A stretch of 49,615 nt of DNA from Acidimicrobiia bacterium (GTDB lineage: Bacteria > Actinomycetota > Acidimicrobiia > Acidimicrobiales > AC-14), in NCBI GenBank assembly GCA_023265025.1, contig JAHFUP010000033.1:1-49615 (forward strand), in the 5' to 3' direction. The notes beneath the pieces were generated by a model that had not been told where the DNA came from, did no database searches, and worked only from the letters and a program-made list of their open reading frames with translations. The position numbers were made by a program, and so were the translations under genes. The stretch's first letter is position 1, and every line of letters begins with the position of its first letter. This document shows, one piece after another, positions 41,926 to 49,615 of the stretch.

Positions 41926-43491
41926 CTATGACCCGAGGGGCGCCGGCCCCGACCCCACGAGGCCGTGGTGCACGGCGCGCATTGTCGCTGCCGCCCGGTT
42001 CGTCACTCCGAGCTTCATGTAGATCCGCTCCACGTGGTTGCCGATCGTCTTCGGGCTGATCCGCAACTCCCGGGCGATGGCCTTGTTCGCCAGACCCTGG
42101 GCCAGCAGGGCCAGCACGTCGCCCTCCCGAGCGGTGAGCCCCGCCGGCCCGCCGGCGCGGGCCCGGCCGCCTGCCTGGCCCGCCGCCGACAACACTGCGT
42201 CGGTTGCGACAGGGTCGAGCCTTCCCTCCTCCGCCTCCGTCCGCAGTTCCCGGGCCGCGTCGGCCTCGGTGAGGGCGGGGCGGTGCGGTCGTCGCTGCGT
42301 CATGGCGTGGAATGCGTCGGCGGCGGCCAGCACGCGAGCTGGCAGGGACAGGGTCGCGCCCCCGTACCCGCGGTGATAGCCAGAGCCATCCGGGCGCTCA
42401 TGGTGGGTGGCGGCGAGGTGGCCGACACGCCGCAACGGTTCCGGCCGGCTGAAGATGCGCTCGACGTAGTACGTGTGCATCCGCATCCGCTCGCGGTCGC
42501 CGCTCGTCAGCGGGCCCGGTCGGTCCCACACGGTCGCGGATACGCCGAAGCGGCCCACGTCGTGTACAAGGGCCGCGCGCCGGGCGAGCGTGGCCTCGGT
42601 CGCCGGCACGCTCAGCAGCTCGCACGCCGCCGACACCAACTCGGCCGTGCCCCGGCTGTGGCCCGCGAAGTACCCGCATCGCAGGTCGCAGAAGTCCCCT
42701 ACCGCGGCGAGCACCACGTCGAGCTCCTCGTTGGTGAGCGGCGGGCGTTGGAGGGGATCGGCCTCGAGCAGCTCGTCGACGGTGTGCTGGTCGACCCCGT
42801 CGAACAGCTCCTCGTGGTGGTGCTCGAGCGCGTCCACGACGGACGGGTCGAAGTGTCCCCCCCGCCTCGCCCGTACGACGCCGACAGCCGCGTCGGCACC
42901 ACCGGTGCGGTGCAACACCTCGCATGCCTCGGCGACGTGGCAGATCCGGGCCGCCAACGACAGCTGGTCCCGGGACAGACTGGACGGAACGCCCCGGCCG
43001 TCCCAGCGGGCGTAGGACTGTTCGAGGCCCGCCCTCACGTCGGAGCTGAGCCCGAGCCGGAAAGCGAGCTCGCCCACCGCCGCGCAGTGGTTGGCCATCT
43101 GCTCGGCGACTCCCCGGCCGCCGGTGGCAACAATGCCGGCGGCCAGGCGGATGCGGTGGAGGACCGAGGACTCGGCGCCCGCCCGGCGCAGGACGAACGA
43201 CATGGCCGGGAGACCGGCCCGGTCGATCGCAGCGAACTCGCTCCGGAACGCGATGTCGTCGCCGAAGATGGTCGCCGCCTCGTTCCCGTAGACCGGGCAG
43301 CCCACGTAGGTGAGGATGCTGACGTCGTAGAGCGTGGCCAGCTGCTGGTCGTCGAGGCCGAGCCGCTCGCCCAGGCGCATGCTGATCTGCGCCGACCTCG
43401 CCATGTGCTCGGCGGGCTGACCCAGCCCGAGATCAGTGGCGAGCGACAGCGCCACGAGTACCTCGGGAAGTCGCACGCCCGAATCCGACAT
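41926..43491 (-). CDS. Tandem HD-GYP-like regulator with C-terminal LuxR HTH
   Basis: A 521-residue protein. Residues 1-250 are a degenerate HD-GYP copy (helical, with ARWDGRGVP and VDALEHHHEEL but no clear HD pair). Residues about 270-435 are a second HD domain with AGHSRGTAELV, LVHDVGRFG, MHTYYVERIF and THHERPDGSGYHRG, where the GYP triad reads GYH. The C-terminal LuxR-type helix-turn-helix is LTAREGDVLALLAQGLANKAIARELRISPKTIGNHVERIYMKLG. HD-GYP enzymes degrade cyclic di-GMP; fused to LuxR it may sense it. ATG 43491 is the chosen start. Confidence 0.85.
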   Translation of the reverse strand: MSDSGVRLPEVLVALSLATDLGLGQPAEHMARSAQISMRLGERLGLDDQQLATLYDVSILTYVGCPVYGNEAATIFGDDIAFRSEFAAIDRAGLPAMSFVLRRAGAESSVLHRIRLAAGIVATGGRGVAEQMANHCAAVGELAFRLGLSSDVRAGLEQSYARWDGRGVPSSLSRDQLSLAARICHVAEACEVLHRTGGADAAVGVVRARRGGHFDPSVVDALEHHHEELFDGVDQHTVDELLEADPLQRPPLTNEELDVVLAAVGDFCDLRCGYFAGHSRGTAELVSAACELLSVPATEATLARRAALVHDVGRFGVSATVWDRPGPLTSGDRERMRMHTYYVERIFSRPEPLRRVGHLAATHHERPDGSGYHRGYGGATLSLPARVLAAADAFHAMTQRRPHRPALTEADAARELRTEAEEGRLDPVATDAVLSAAGQAGGRARAGGPAGLTAREGDVLALLAQGLANKAIARELRISPKTIGNHVERIYMKLGVTNRAAATMRAVHHGLVGSGPAPLGS

Positions 43492-43629
43492 TCGCGCCGA
43501 AGGATACCGGCCGCCGGCCGTCAAGGGGGGGGGTGAATGCCTCATGGCACAGGCCGATCCGATCCGTACCTTTTTCCTGTGGGCCGACGCCGCCCCCGAC
43601 CAACTGATACCCGAGAAAGGACAACCACG

Positions 43630-44115
43630 ATGAAGCTCGGACGACCCCTTGTCGGCCTCCTCACCGCCGGCGTGCTGCTGTTGGCCGCGGGCCCCGCCGT
43701 GGCTTCGAGCTCCGACCGACCGTTCACCGCGACGTTCGTCGGACACGTGGCTATGCCCGTCCCCGGCCAGGCGGTGTTCGACGGCGCCGGCCAGGCCAAC
43801 CACATGGGCCGGATCGGGACGGACGGCCTTGCGTTCGTCACGGGGCTCGACGAGAGCACCTGCCCGGGCGGCCTTGCGAACGTCCACGTCGAGACGCTGA
43901 CCGCGGCCAACGGCGACACGCTGACCATCACGAGCCTGGACGTGGCGTGCCCGGCGGCGCCCGGCACGTTCGACGGAACCGGCCACTGGACCGTCACGGG
44001 CGGTACAGGTCGCTTCGCGAACGCCACCGGCGCAGGCAGCTTCGTCGGCACGGTGGATTTCGGCACTGGCACGTTCACCATCACGCTGAACGGCGACCTC
44101 GCCCTCGGCGGTTGA
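43630..44115 (+). CDS. Secreted hypothetical protein
   Basis: A 161-residue protein with a signal peptide (MKLGRPLVGLLTAGVLLLAAG, AVAS cleavage site) and a beta-rich mature part containing two cysteines (STCPGG, VACPAA) that could form a disulfide, plus Gly/Thr-rich strands GTGRFANATGAGSFVGTVDFGTGTFTI near the end. ATG 43630 follows GAGAAAGGACAACC. Function unknown; it precedes the large repeat protein and may be an envelope or matrix component. Confidence 0.7.
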   Translation: MKLGRPLVGLLTAGVLLLAAGPAVASSSDRPFTATFVGHVAMPVPGQAVFDGAGQANHMGRIGTDGLAFVTGLDESTCPGGLANVHVETLTAANGDTLTITSLDVACPAAPGTFDGTGHWTVTGGTGRFANATGAGSFVGTVDFGTGTFTITLNGDLALGG

Positions 44116-44146
44116 TGATCCGGTACCACGCGACAGCATGAGAGGA

Positions 44147-44172
44147 GTCGGGCCGGCGCACGCCGGCCCGAC
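44147..44172 (+). terminator. Hairpin between the two secreted-protein genes
   Basis: GTCGGGCCGGC (44147-44157) and GCCGGCCCGAC (44162-44172) pair perfectly around GCAC. It follows the stop of the small secreted protein by 31 bp, and no T-run follows. It could reduce read-through to, or stabilise the message of, the large repeat protein. Confidence 0.5.
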
Positions 44173-44194
44173 CTGTGAACGGGGGGGTTTCGAG

Positions 44195-47100
44195 ATGGTC
44201 TTGCACATGACTGGTACCAGCGCGCGGGCGGGGCTCGCTGCATTGGCGTTGTTGGCGACGGGACTCAGCGCGCTCATCGCGTCCGAGACGGTGCCGGCGG
44301 CCGCCGCGGCCCCGGCCACGATCACCGTGGGCAGCCTCCCGGTCGGTGTGCGAGTCGCACCCGACGGCGCGAAGGCGTACGTGGCCAACTTCATCTCCAA
44401 CACGATCTCCGTCATCAACACGGCGACTGGCGCCGTCGGCGCGACGATCCCGGTCGGTGGCGGCACCAATCCCTTCGGTGTGGCCATCGCCCCGAACGGC
44501 ACCCGCCTGTACGTGACCGAGAACAGCGCGGCCCGCGTCGGCGTCATCGATCCCGCCACCAACAGCGTTGTCGCCAGCATCCCCGTCGGTCAGAGCCCAC
44601 GCCATCTGGCCATCAGCCCGGACAGCACACGGGCCTACGTGACCAACAACAACTCGGGCACCGTCAGTGTCGTGAACCTTGCGATGAACACCGTGGTCGC
44701 CGCGCCCTTCATTGGCACCGGTCCCGCCGGCATTGACATCACGCCCGACGGGAGCCGGGTCTACGTGGCCCTGCAGGGCGATCAGGCCGTGGTTGTCATC
44801 AACACGGCGACGAACACCGTGACCCACACCATCACCGGGGTCGGCAACGCCACCGGCCTCGCCCTCACGCCCGACGGGACCAAGGCCTACGTCTCGGACT
44901 ACGCCGGGGGCAGGGTGTCCGTGATCAACACGGTGACCAACGCTGTAGCCAGGACCATCGCGGTCGGCGTCCATGGCTATGAAGTCGCGGTCACCGCCGA
45001 CGGCTCGCGCGCCTACGTGGTCGACGACGGCGGGAACGCCCTGAAGGCCATCGACACGAGCACGGACACGCTTTATAGCTCTGTCGCGGTCGGCTCCGGA
45101 CCGACCGACGTGGCCGTCGCTCCCGACGGCAGCGCCGTCTACGTGACCAACACCAGCAGCAACAACGTGACCGTGCTCAAAGCGCCGGTCATCACAAGCG
45201 CGCCGGCAGCGAGCTTCCCGGTGGGACAGCCGGGCGCGTCCACGGTGACCGCGGCCGGGGCGCCGACGCCTGTCTTGGCCACTGCCGCCGGCGCCCCCGC
45301 CTGGCTGAGCTTCGCCGACAATGGAGACGGAACGGCCACCGTCTCCGGCACCCCGCCGTCTGGATCGGCCGGGGTCTACCAGTTCGTGCTCACCGCCTCG
45401 AACGCCCTGAACCAGCACGCGCAGACGTTCACGTTGACCGTGACCAAGCTCACGCAGGCGATCACGTTCACCTCTCCTCCGCCCGCCAACGCCGCCGTCG
45501 GCGGGAGCTACGACGTGGCTGCCACGGGCGGGGCTTCTGGCAACCCGGTCACCTTCGGCGTGACGACGCCGTCGGTGTGCGCCATCGGCGGCGCCCACGT
45601 CATCTTCACCGGCGCCGGCACCTGCACCATCAGCGCCGACCAGGCGGGCAACGCCGATTACCACGCCGCGCCTACCCTTTCTCAGTCGGTCAGCGTGGCC
45701 AAGGGCACCCAGGCGATCACGTTCACATCGTCGCCGCCCGCCAACGCCGCCGTGGGCGGAGGCTACGACGTCGCAGCTACGGGCGGACCGTCGGGCAACC
45801 CGGTCATCTTCACGGTCGCGACACCATCCGTGTGTTCGATCTCCGTTGTGCACGTGACCTTCACCGGCGCCGGCACGTGCACGGTCAGCGCCGACCAGGC
45901 CGGCAACGACAACTACAACGCCGCACCCTCCGCTTCGCAGTCGGTGGGCGTGGCCAAGGGCACCCAGGCGATCACGTTCACCTCGACACCGCCGGCCAAT
46001 GCTGTTGTCGGGGGGAGCTACGACGTGGCCGCCACCGGCGGACCCTCGGGCAACCCGGTCACCTTCGCAGTCAGCACGCCGTCGGTGTGCTCCATCTCCG
46101 GCGCCCACATCAGCTTCACCGGCGCCGGCACGTGCTCGGTGAACGCCGATCAGGCCGGGAACGACAACTACCACGCGGCGCCGACGGTCCTTCAGTCGGT
46201 GGGCGTCGCGGCGGGCGCCCAGACGATCATGTTCACGTCGACACCGCCGGCCAATGCGACCGTCGGGGGTAGCTACGACGTCGCCGCCACCGGCGGACCC
46301 TCGAGCAGCCCGGTCGTCTTCAGCGTTCCCCTGTCCTCGTCCCCGGTCTGCTCGGTCTCCGGCGCCCACGTGACCTTCATGGGCGCGGGCTCGTGCGTCA
46401 TCCACGCCGATCAAGCGGGCGACGCCAACTACGCCGCCGCTCCGACGGCCACGCAGCCGGTGAGCGTGGCCAAGGGCACCCAGGCGATCACGTTCACGTC
46501 GATGCCGCCGATCAACGCGGCCGTGGGCGGTAGCTACGACGTCGCCGCCACGGGCGGAGCCTCGGGCAACCCCGTCGTCTTCAGCGTGACGGCGCCCTCG
46601 GTGTGCACCATCGCTGGTGCCCACGTCAGCTTCATCGGTGCCGGCACCTGCACCGTGAACGCCGACCAGCCGGGCAGCGACAACTACAACGCCGCCCCCA
46701 CCGCCACCCAGTCGATGAGCGTCTCCAAGGGCACCCAGGTCATCACGTTCACCTCCACGCCGCCCGCCAATGCCGCCGTCGGTGGGAGCTACGACGTCGC
46801 CGCCACCGGCGGGGCCTCGGGCAACCCGGTCACTTTCTGGGTGAGCACACCATCGGTGTGCTCCATCTCGGGCGCCCACCTCAGCTTCGTCGCCGGCGGG
46901 GTCTGCACGATCAACGCCGACCAGGTCGGCAACGCCAACTACAACGCCGCTCCCACTGTCGCCCAGGCGGTGAGCGTGGCCAAGGGCACCCAGACGATTA
47001 CGTTCACCTCGACACCGCCGGGCAACGCCGCAGTCGGCGGGACCTACGACGTCGCCGCCACCGGCGGACCGTCCGGCAACCCCGTCGTCTTCAGCATCCC

Positions 47101-47563
47101 GCCATCCTCCTCCCTGGTCTGCGCCGTCGCCGGCGCCCGGGTGACCTTCACCGCCACGGGCCAGTGCGTGATCAATGCCGACCAGGCCGGCAACGACAAT
47201 TTCAGCGCGGCTTCGACCGCCTCGCAGTCGGTGGCGGTCGGCACGGGCGCCGACCCCACGTGGCTGAAGACGTTCCCGGCGGTCAGGAAACCCGGGAAGT
47301 TGCCGAGCTCGGTGGCGATGCGGGCCCGACTGACGTCCACCACCCCCGACAAGGACGCCATCGCCGGCGTGACTCTGACCTTCAGTCTGGGCCTGGGCAC
47401 CTGCACGGCCACGACCAACAGCGAGGGCTTCGCCGATTGCAGCGTGGAGATCCCGACGACCGCCGTCATCCCGTCGACCTACACCGTCAGCTTCGCCGGG
47501 ACGGACAGATACGCGGAGAACACGACCGCCGGCCCCGTAGTGCCGAGCGCGCAACAGCCGTAG
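44195..47563 (+). CDS. Large secreted YVTN beta-propeller plus repeat protein
   Basis: A 1,122-residue exported protein. A signal peptide (RAGLAALALLATGLSALIASETVPAAAA) is followed by a seven-bladed-type YVTN beta-propeller (about 40-330) with repeats such as KAYVANFISNTISVINTATG and RLYVTENSAARVGVI. Next come a short Ig-like domain (about 335-415) and seven tandem copies of an about 84-residue repeat (about 420-1,015). Last is an Ig-like tail with TFSLGLGTCTATTNSEG. Each tandem copy carries two cysteines. Likely an extracellular or surface binding protein. ATG 44195 follows GGGGGGG. Confidence 0.88.
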   Translation: MVLHMTGTSARAGLAALALLATGLSALIASETVPAAAAAPATITVGSLPVGVRVAPDGAKAYVANFISNTISVINTATGAVGATIPVGGGTNPFGVAIAPNGTRLYVTENSAARVGVIDPATNSVVASIPVGQSPRHLAISPDSTRAYVTNNNSGTVSVVNLAMNTVVAAPFIGTGPAGIDITPDGSRVYVALQGDQAVVVINTATNTVTHTITGVGNATGLALTPDGTKAYVSDYAGGRVSVINTVTNAVARTIAVGVHGYEVAVTADGSRAYVVDDGGNALKAIDTSTDTLYSSVAVGSGPTDVAVAPDGSAVYVTNTSSNNVTVLKAPVITSAPAASFPVGQPGASTVTAAGAPTPVLATAAGAPAWLSFADNGDGTATVSGTPPSGSAGVYQFVLTASNALNQHAQTFTLTVTKLTQAITFTSPPPANAAVGGSYDVAATGGASGNPVTFGVTTPSVCAIGGAHVIFTGAGTCTISADQAGNADYHAAPTLSQSVSVAKGTQAITFTSSPPANAAVGGGYDVAATGGPSGNPVIFTVATPSVCSISVVHVTFTGAGTCTVSADQAGNDNYNAAPSASQSVGVAKGTQAITFTSTPPANAVVGGSYDVAATGGPSGNPVTFAVSTPSVCSISGAHISFTGAGTCSVNADQAGNDNYHAAPTVLQSVGVAAGAQTIMFTSTPPANATVGGSYDVAATGGPSSSPVVFSVPLSSSPVCSVSGAHVTFMGAGSCVIHADQAGDANYAAAPTATQPVSVAKGTQAITFTSMPPINAAVGGSYDVAATGGASGNPVVFSVTAPSVCTIAGAHVSFIGAGTCTVNADQPGSDNYNAAPTATQSMSVSKGTQVITFTSTPPANAAVGGSYDVAATGGASGNPVTFWVSTPSVCSISGAHLSFVAGGVCTINADQVGNANYNAAPTVAQAVSVAKGTQTITFTSTPPGNAAVGGTYDVAATGGPSGNPVVFSIPPSSSLVCAVAGARVTFTATGQCVINADQAGNDNFSAASTASQSVAVGTGADPTWLKTFPAVRKPGKLPSSVAMRARLTSTTPDKDAIAGVTLTFSLGLGTCTATTNSEGFADCSVEIPTTAVIPSTYTVSFAGTDRYAENTTAGPVVPSAQQP
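45455..47240 (+). repeat. Seven tandem ~84-codon repeats in the surface protein
   Basis: Each copy starts QAITFTS-PP and carries NAAVGGSYDVAATGG, a VC pair, FTGAGTC and ADQAGNDNYNAAPT, ending SVSVAKGT. Starts are near 45455, 45709, 45967, 46222, 46483, 46738 and 46993. The protein copies are alike but the DNA differs at many third positions, pointing to old duplications rather than recent slippage. Confidence 0.9.
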
Positions 47564-47590
47564 CGGCGGACGGGCGTGATGGCTCTCGGT

Positions 47591-49051
47591 CTAGTGAGCC
47601 GGAGCGGCCGCTCCGAACCAGGTCGCGAGTGCTCGAGGAAGCGCGGGGTCCGTGAGGTCTCCTACCCAGGCGACATGCCCGTCGGGTCGGATCAACACGG
47701 CCGGGGGAGTGGTTATCTCGCCGAGGACCGGGAGCTCGCAGGTGCCATCGTGCTCGGCATTGACCAACCGGACTCGATTCGCCCAAGGGGAGATGTCGAA
47801 ACCGCCGGTTTCACCGAGATTGAGGAGCACGGGCCGGGCGTCGCGGAGCAACGTGAACACGCGCGTCGGGCCCTCGGCGGTGTCCAGGTCGAGGTCGGGC
47901 ATGCGCCGCCCGAGCAGCGGATGTCCCTCTCCGAGGTCGTAGTGGATGTCGAGACCGGAGATCATCGCCGCGCTGCGCCGGCGTGGCTCGTCCATGCTCA
48001 GCAGTTCCGTCACGGTCTCGCGGAGGGCCTGGTGGCGGTCGTCAGGGCTGTTGAGTGCGACCTGTGCCATGGTGTTGTGCAGTACGCGGGCACCGACCGG
48101 GTGCCGTTCGCTGTGGTAGGTGTCCAGCAAGCTCTCAGGTGACGTTCCGTTGACCACCTGAGCCAGCTTCCATCCCAGGTTCACGGCATCCTGCACGCCG
48201 GTGCCCAGGCCCTGCCCGCCCTGCGGGGGGTGAATGTGTGCGGCGTCCCCGGCCAGCAGGACACGGCCGCGGCGATAGGACACAGCCTGCCGCGACATAT
48301 CGGTGAACCGGGAGATCCAGCCGGCGCTGCGGACCCCGTAGTCCGTCCCGTAGGCGAGGATGAGGGCGTCGCTGAGATCCTGCAGGGTGGGCTCGCCGGC
48401 GTGTTCGTCGTACTGTTGGGTCAAGACGACCCGGTACGGCCCTTGGTCGCCCATGCGGCCGATGCCGCCACCCTCGCGGCGCACGCCGAGCGCCGGCTCC
48501 TCATCCATCTCGACCTCGGCGATCAACCAGCTGGTCGAGGGATCCAACCCGGCGAAGTCGATACCCGCCGCCTTGCGGATCAGGCTGCGCCCGCCGTCGC
48601 AGCCGACGAGATACTCCGCGTGGAGCGAGGTTTCCCCTGACAGCTCGACATCGACGCCGGTGTCGTCTTGCGCGAAGCCCACCACCTCGCGGGAACGGAG
48701 GATCGGAACCCCGAGCTCACCGACCCAGTCGGCCAGTATGGGCTCGAAGAGGCTCTGCCGCAGTGCGAGCACATAGTTGTGGCGGGTGGGGAGGTCGCTG
48801 AGGTCCAAGGACGTCCCGGCATAGCCCAGAGCCGGGACGACGTAACCCGCGTCGAGGAATCGTTCCGCGATGCCACGCTGATCGAGCACCTCGATGGTGC
48901 GGGAGTGAAGCCCGCCGGCTCGCGATCCGTCGACATGCTGACTCTCGCGTCGTTCGACGATGACGACGTCGATCCCCGCCAACGCCAGCTCTCCCGCCAG
49001 CATCAGCCCGGTCGGGCCGCCTCCTGCGACCACCACCGCATGTTCGGTCAT
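47591..49051 (-). CDS. FAD-dependent aromatic/rifampicin-type monooxygenase
   Basis: A 486-residue group A flavoprotein monooxygenase that would hydroxylate an aromatic or polyketide substrate using NAD(P)H and oxygen. It has the FAD loop VVAGGGPTGLMLAGELA (residues 7-23), the DG motif YLVGCDGGRSLIRK and the second FAD motif VLLAGDAAHIHPPQGGQGLGTG. The overall pattern resembles rifampicin monooxygenase (Rox) and polyketide hydroxylases such as RdmE; substrate cannot be read. ATG 49051 is the first in-frame start and no partners are adjacent. Confidence 0.9.
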   Translation of the reverse strand: MTEHAVVVAGGGPTGLMLAGELALAGIDVVIVERRESQHVDGSRAGGLHSRTIEVLDQRGIAERFLDAGYVVPALGYAGTSLDLSDLPTRHNYVLALRQSLFEPILADWVGELGVPILRSREVVGFAQDDTGVDVELSGETSLHAEYLVGCDGGRSLIRKAAGIDFAGLDPSTSWLIAEVEMDEEPALGVRREGGGIGRMGDQGPYRVVLTQQYDEHAGEPTLQDLSDALILAYGTDYGVRSAGWISRFTDMSRQAVSYRRGRVLLAGDAAHIHPPQGGQGLGTGVQDAVNLGWKLAQVVNGTSPESLLDTYHSERHPVGARVLHNTMAQVALNSPDDRHQALRETVTELLSMDEPRRRSAAMISGLDIHYDLGEGHPLLGRRMPDLDLDTAEGPTRVFTLLRDARPVLLNLGETGGFDISPWANRVRLVNAEHDGTCELPVLGEITTPPAVLIRPDGHVAWVGDLTDPALPRALATWFGAAAPAH

Positions 49052-49223
49052 AGCGTCATAGTCAGCACGTTTGGGTCGCTTGCGGCAAGCCCCCTCCCGC
49101 GCGATATGTTGCTTGTGGCGGAGAAGCCGATCAGGGCCTCGACCATGCGGGGCAGGCCGCCGGTCCCGTTGGTGAGTCTTGCGGGACCGGGGCGAACGAT
49201 TCGCTCGCCAGCGGTCGGTGGGG

Positions 49224-49430
49224 TTACCGGGCGGACGCCTGGGACCGGCGGGAGAGGTCGAGCAGCTTCAGGATGTCGGACCGCAGGAAGCGGCGGTGGC
49301 CGCCGAGCGTCACGCTGTGCGAGATACGTCCCTGGTCGGCCCACCGGCTCACGGTGCGAGGGGTGACGCACAGGAGCCGCGCCACCTCCGCTGGAGTGAG
49401 GTAGTCGTCGAATGTCTCAGGCGTCTCCAT
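49224..49430 (-). CDS. BldC-like MerR-family DNA-binding protein
   Basis: A 68-residue protein, the size of BldC, containing one winged helix-turn-helix: YLTPAEVARLLCVTPRTVSRWADQGRI and TLGGHRRFLRSDI. BldC homologues act as developmental or general regulators in actinobacteria, and related phage/excisionase proteins have the same fold. ATG 49430 has AGGAGCC upstream on the reverse strand (near 49440), and the extension to 49610 is not conserved. It lies alone near the window end. Confidence 0.85.
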   Translation of the reverse strand: METPETFDDYLTPAEVARLLCVTPRTVSRWADQGRISHSVTLGGHRRFLRSDILKLLDLSRRSQASAR

Positions 49431-49615
49431 CGAGGACGGCTCCTCCCGAACTTGAAATCCTCTTCCCCGCCACCGTACGAGCTTTTGACCCCACCGGCTA
49501 GTCCCGGGTTCCGCACATAGCGGCGGTTCGGGCAAAATGGGAAACTTGTAATTCCTTGCAGGAGATTCGTGGGGCGGCCGCGAATTTTTCTGTATGGCAA
49601 GAAAACGCATTGTTC
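49431..49615. other. Upstream region of the BldC-like gene
   Basis: This stretch holds no supported gene. It is richer in A and T than its neighbours (AATTTTTCTGTATGGCAAGAA near 49584), as expected of a promoter region for the reverse gene or for a gene beyond the window. Confidence 0.4.

Noticed and set aside
44081-47554. 1,157-codon reverse frame opposite the repeat protein
   Set aside because: It is the antisense of the repetitive forward gene, which has a signal peptide, propeller motifs and conserved repeats; the reverse frame has no known motif.

Overview
The window is high-GC DNA, roughly 70% by eye, with many GTG and TTG starts and overlapping ATGA/GTGA gene junctions. It carries an F420-type nitroreductase-like gene, a leuCD operon divergent from an LtbR/NdgR-type IclR regulator, and a BldC-like protein. 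Together these suggest an actinobacterium, perhaps of the Acidimicrobiia; that placement is an inference. Three genes are broken by one-base shifts and one by an in-frame TGA, so assembly error or real decay must be kept in mind.

Layout. (1) 1-3.8 kb: a CooC-like metallochaperone ATPase whose first metal-binding cysteine codon is TGA, a hypothetical gene, two copies of a 120-bp repeat, a deazaflavin-dependent nitroreductase homologue, a NarL-type response regulator and a hypothetical gene. (2) 3.9-15.1 kb: one long forward operon for glycerol use, glpF-dhaK-dhaL-glpK-glpA-glpB-glpC-dhaM-pgsA. It encodes uptake, both the glycerol-3-phosphate and the dihydroxyacetone routes, a DhaM fused to HPr and a complete Enzyme I, and a phospholipid-head enzyme. 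(3) 15-17.6 kb: a coupled small/large hypothetical pair, a GAF histidine kinase and a GNAT enzyme. (4) 17.6-23.5 kb: leucine genes leuD, leuC, ltbR, then greA, then leuB-ilvE preceded by a likely attenuator. (5) 23.5-29.6 kb: hypothetical and membrane genes, a frameshifted hydrolase, proS, gltX, a YdcF-like gene, tRNA-Gln and tRNA-Glu. (6) 29.6-37.9 kb: a gene-poor accessory segment bounded by tRNA-Glu on the left and a 29-bp exact copy of part of that tRNA on the right. It carries GYD and ASCH proteins, small membrane and secreted proteins, a two-component system and, at the right edge, a VapBC-like toxin-antitoxin pair. A degenerate intergenic repeat family is seen only here. (7) 38-49.6 kb: a frameshifted tyrosinase, a GT-C-type membrane protein, a Calx-beta remnant, a tandem HD-GYP/LuxR regulator, secreted proteins including a 1,122-residue beta-propeller/repeat protein, an FAD monooxygenase and a BldC-like regulator.

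The most striking signals are the TGA exactly at the CooC metal-site cysteine with a SECIS-like hairpin 15 nt downstream, the combined glycerol operon, the leuB leader, the LtbR operator, and the tRNA-Glu fragment beside a toxin-antitoxin pair. All functional calls come from reading motifs; no database search was done.
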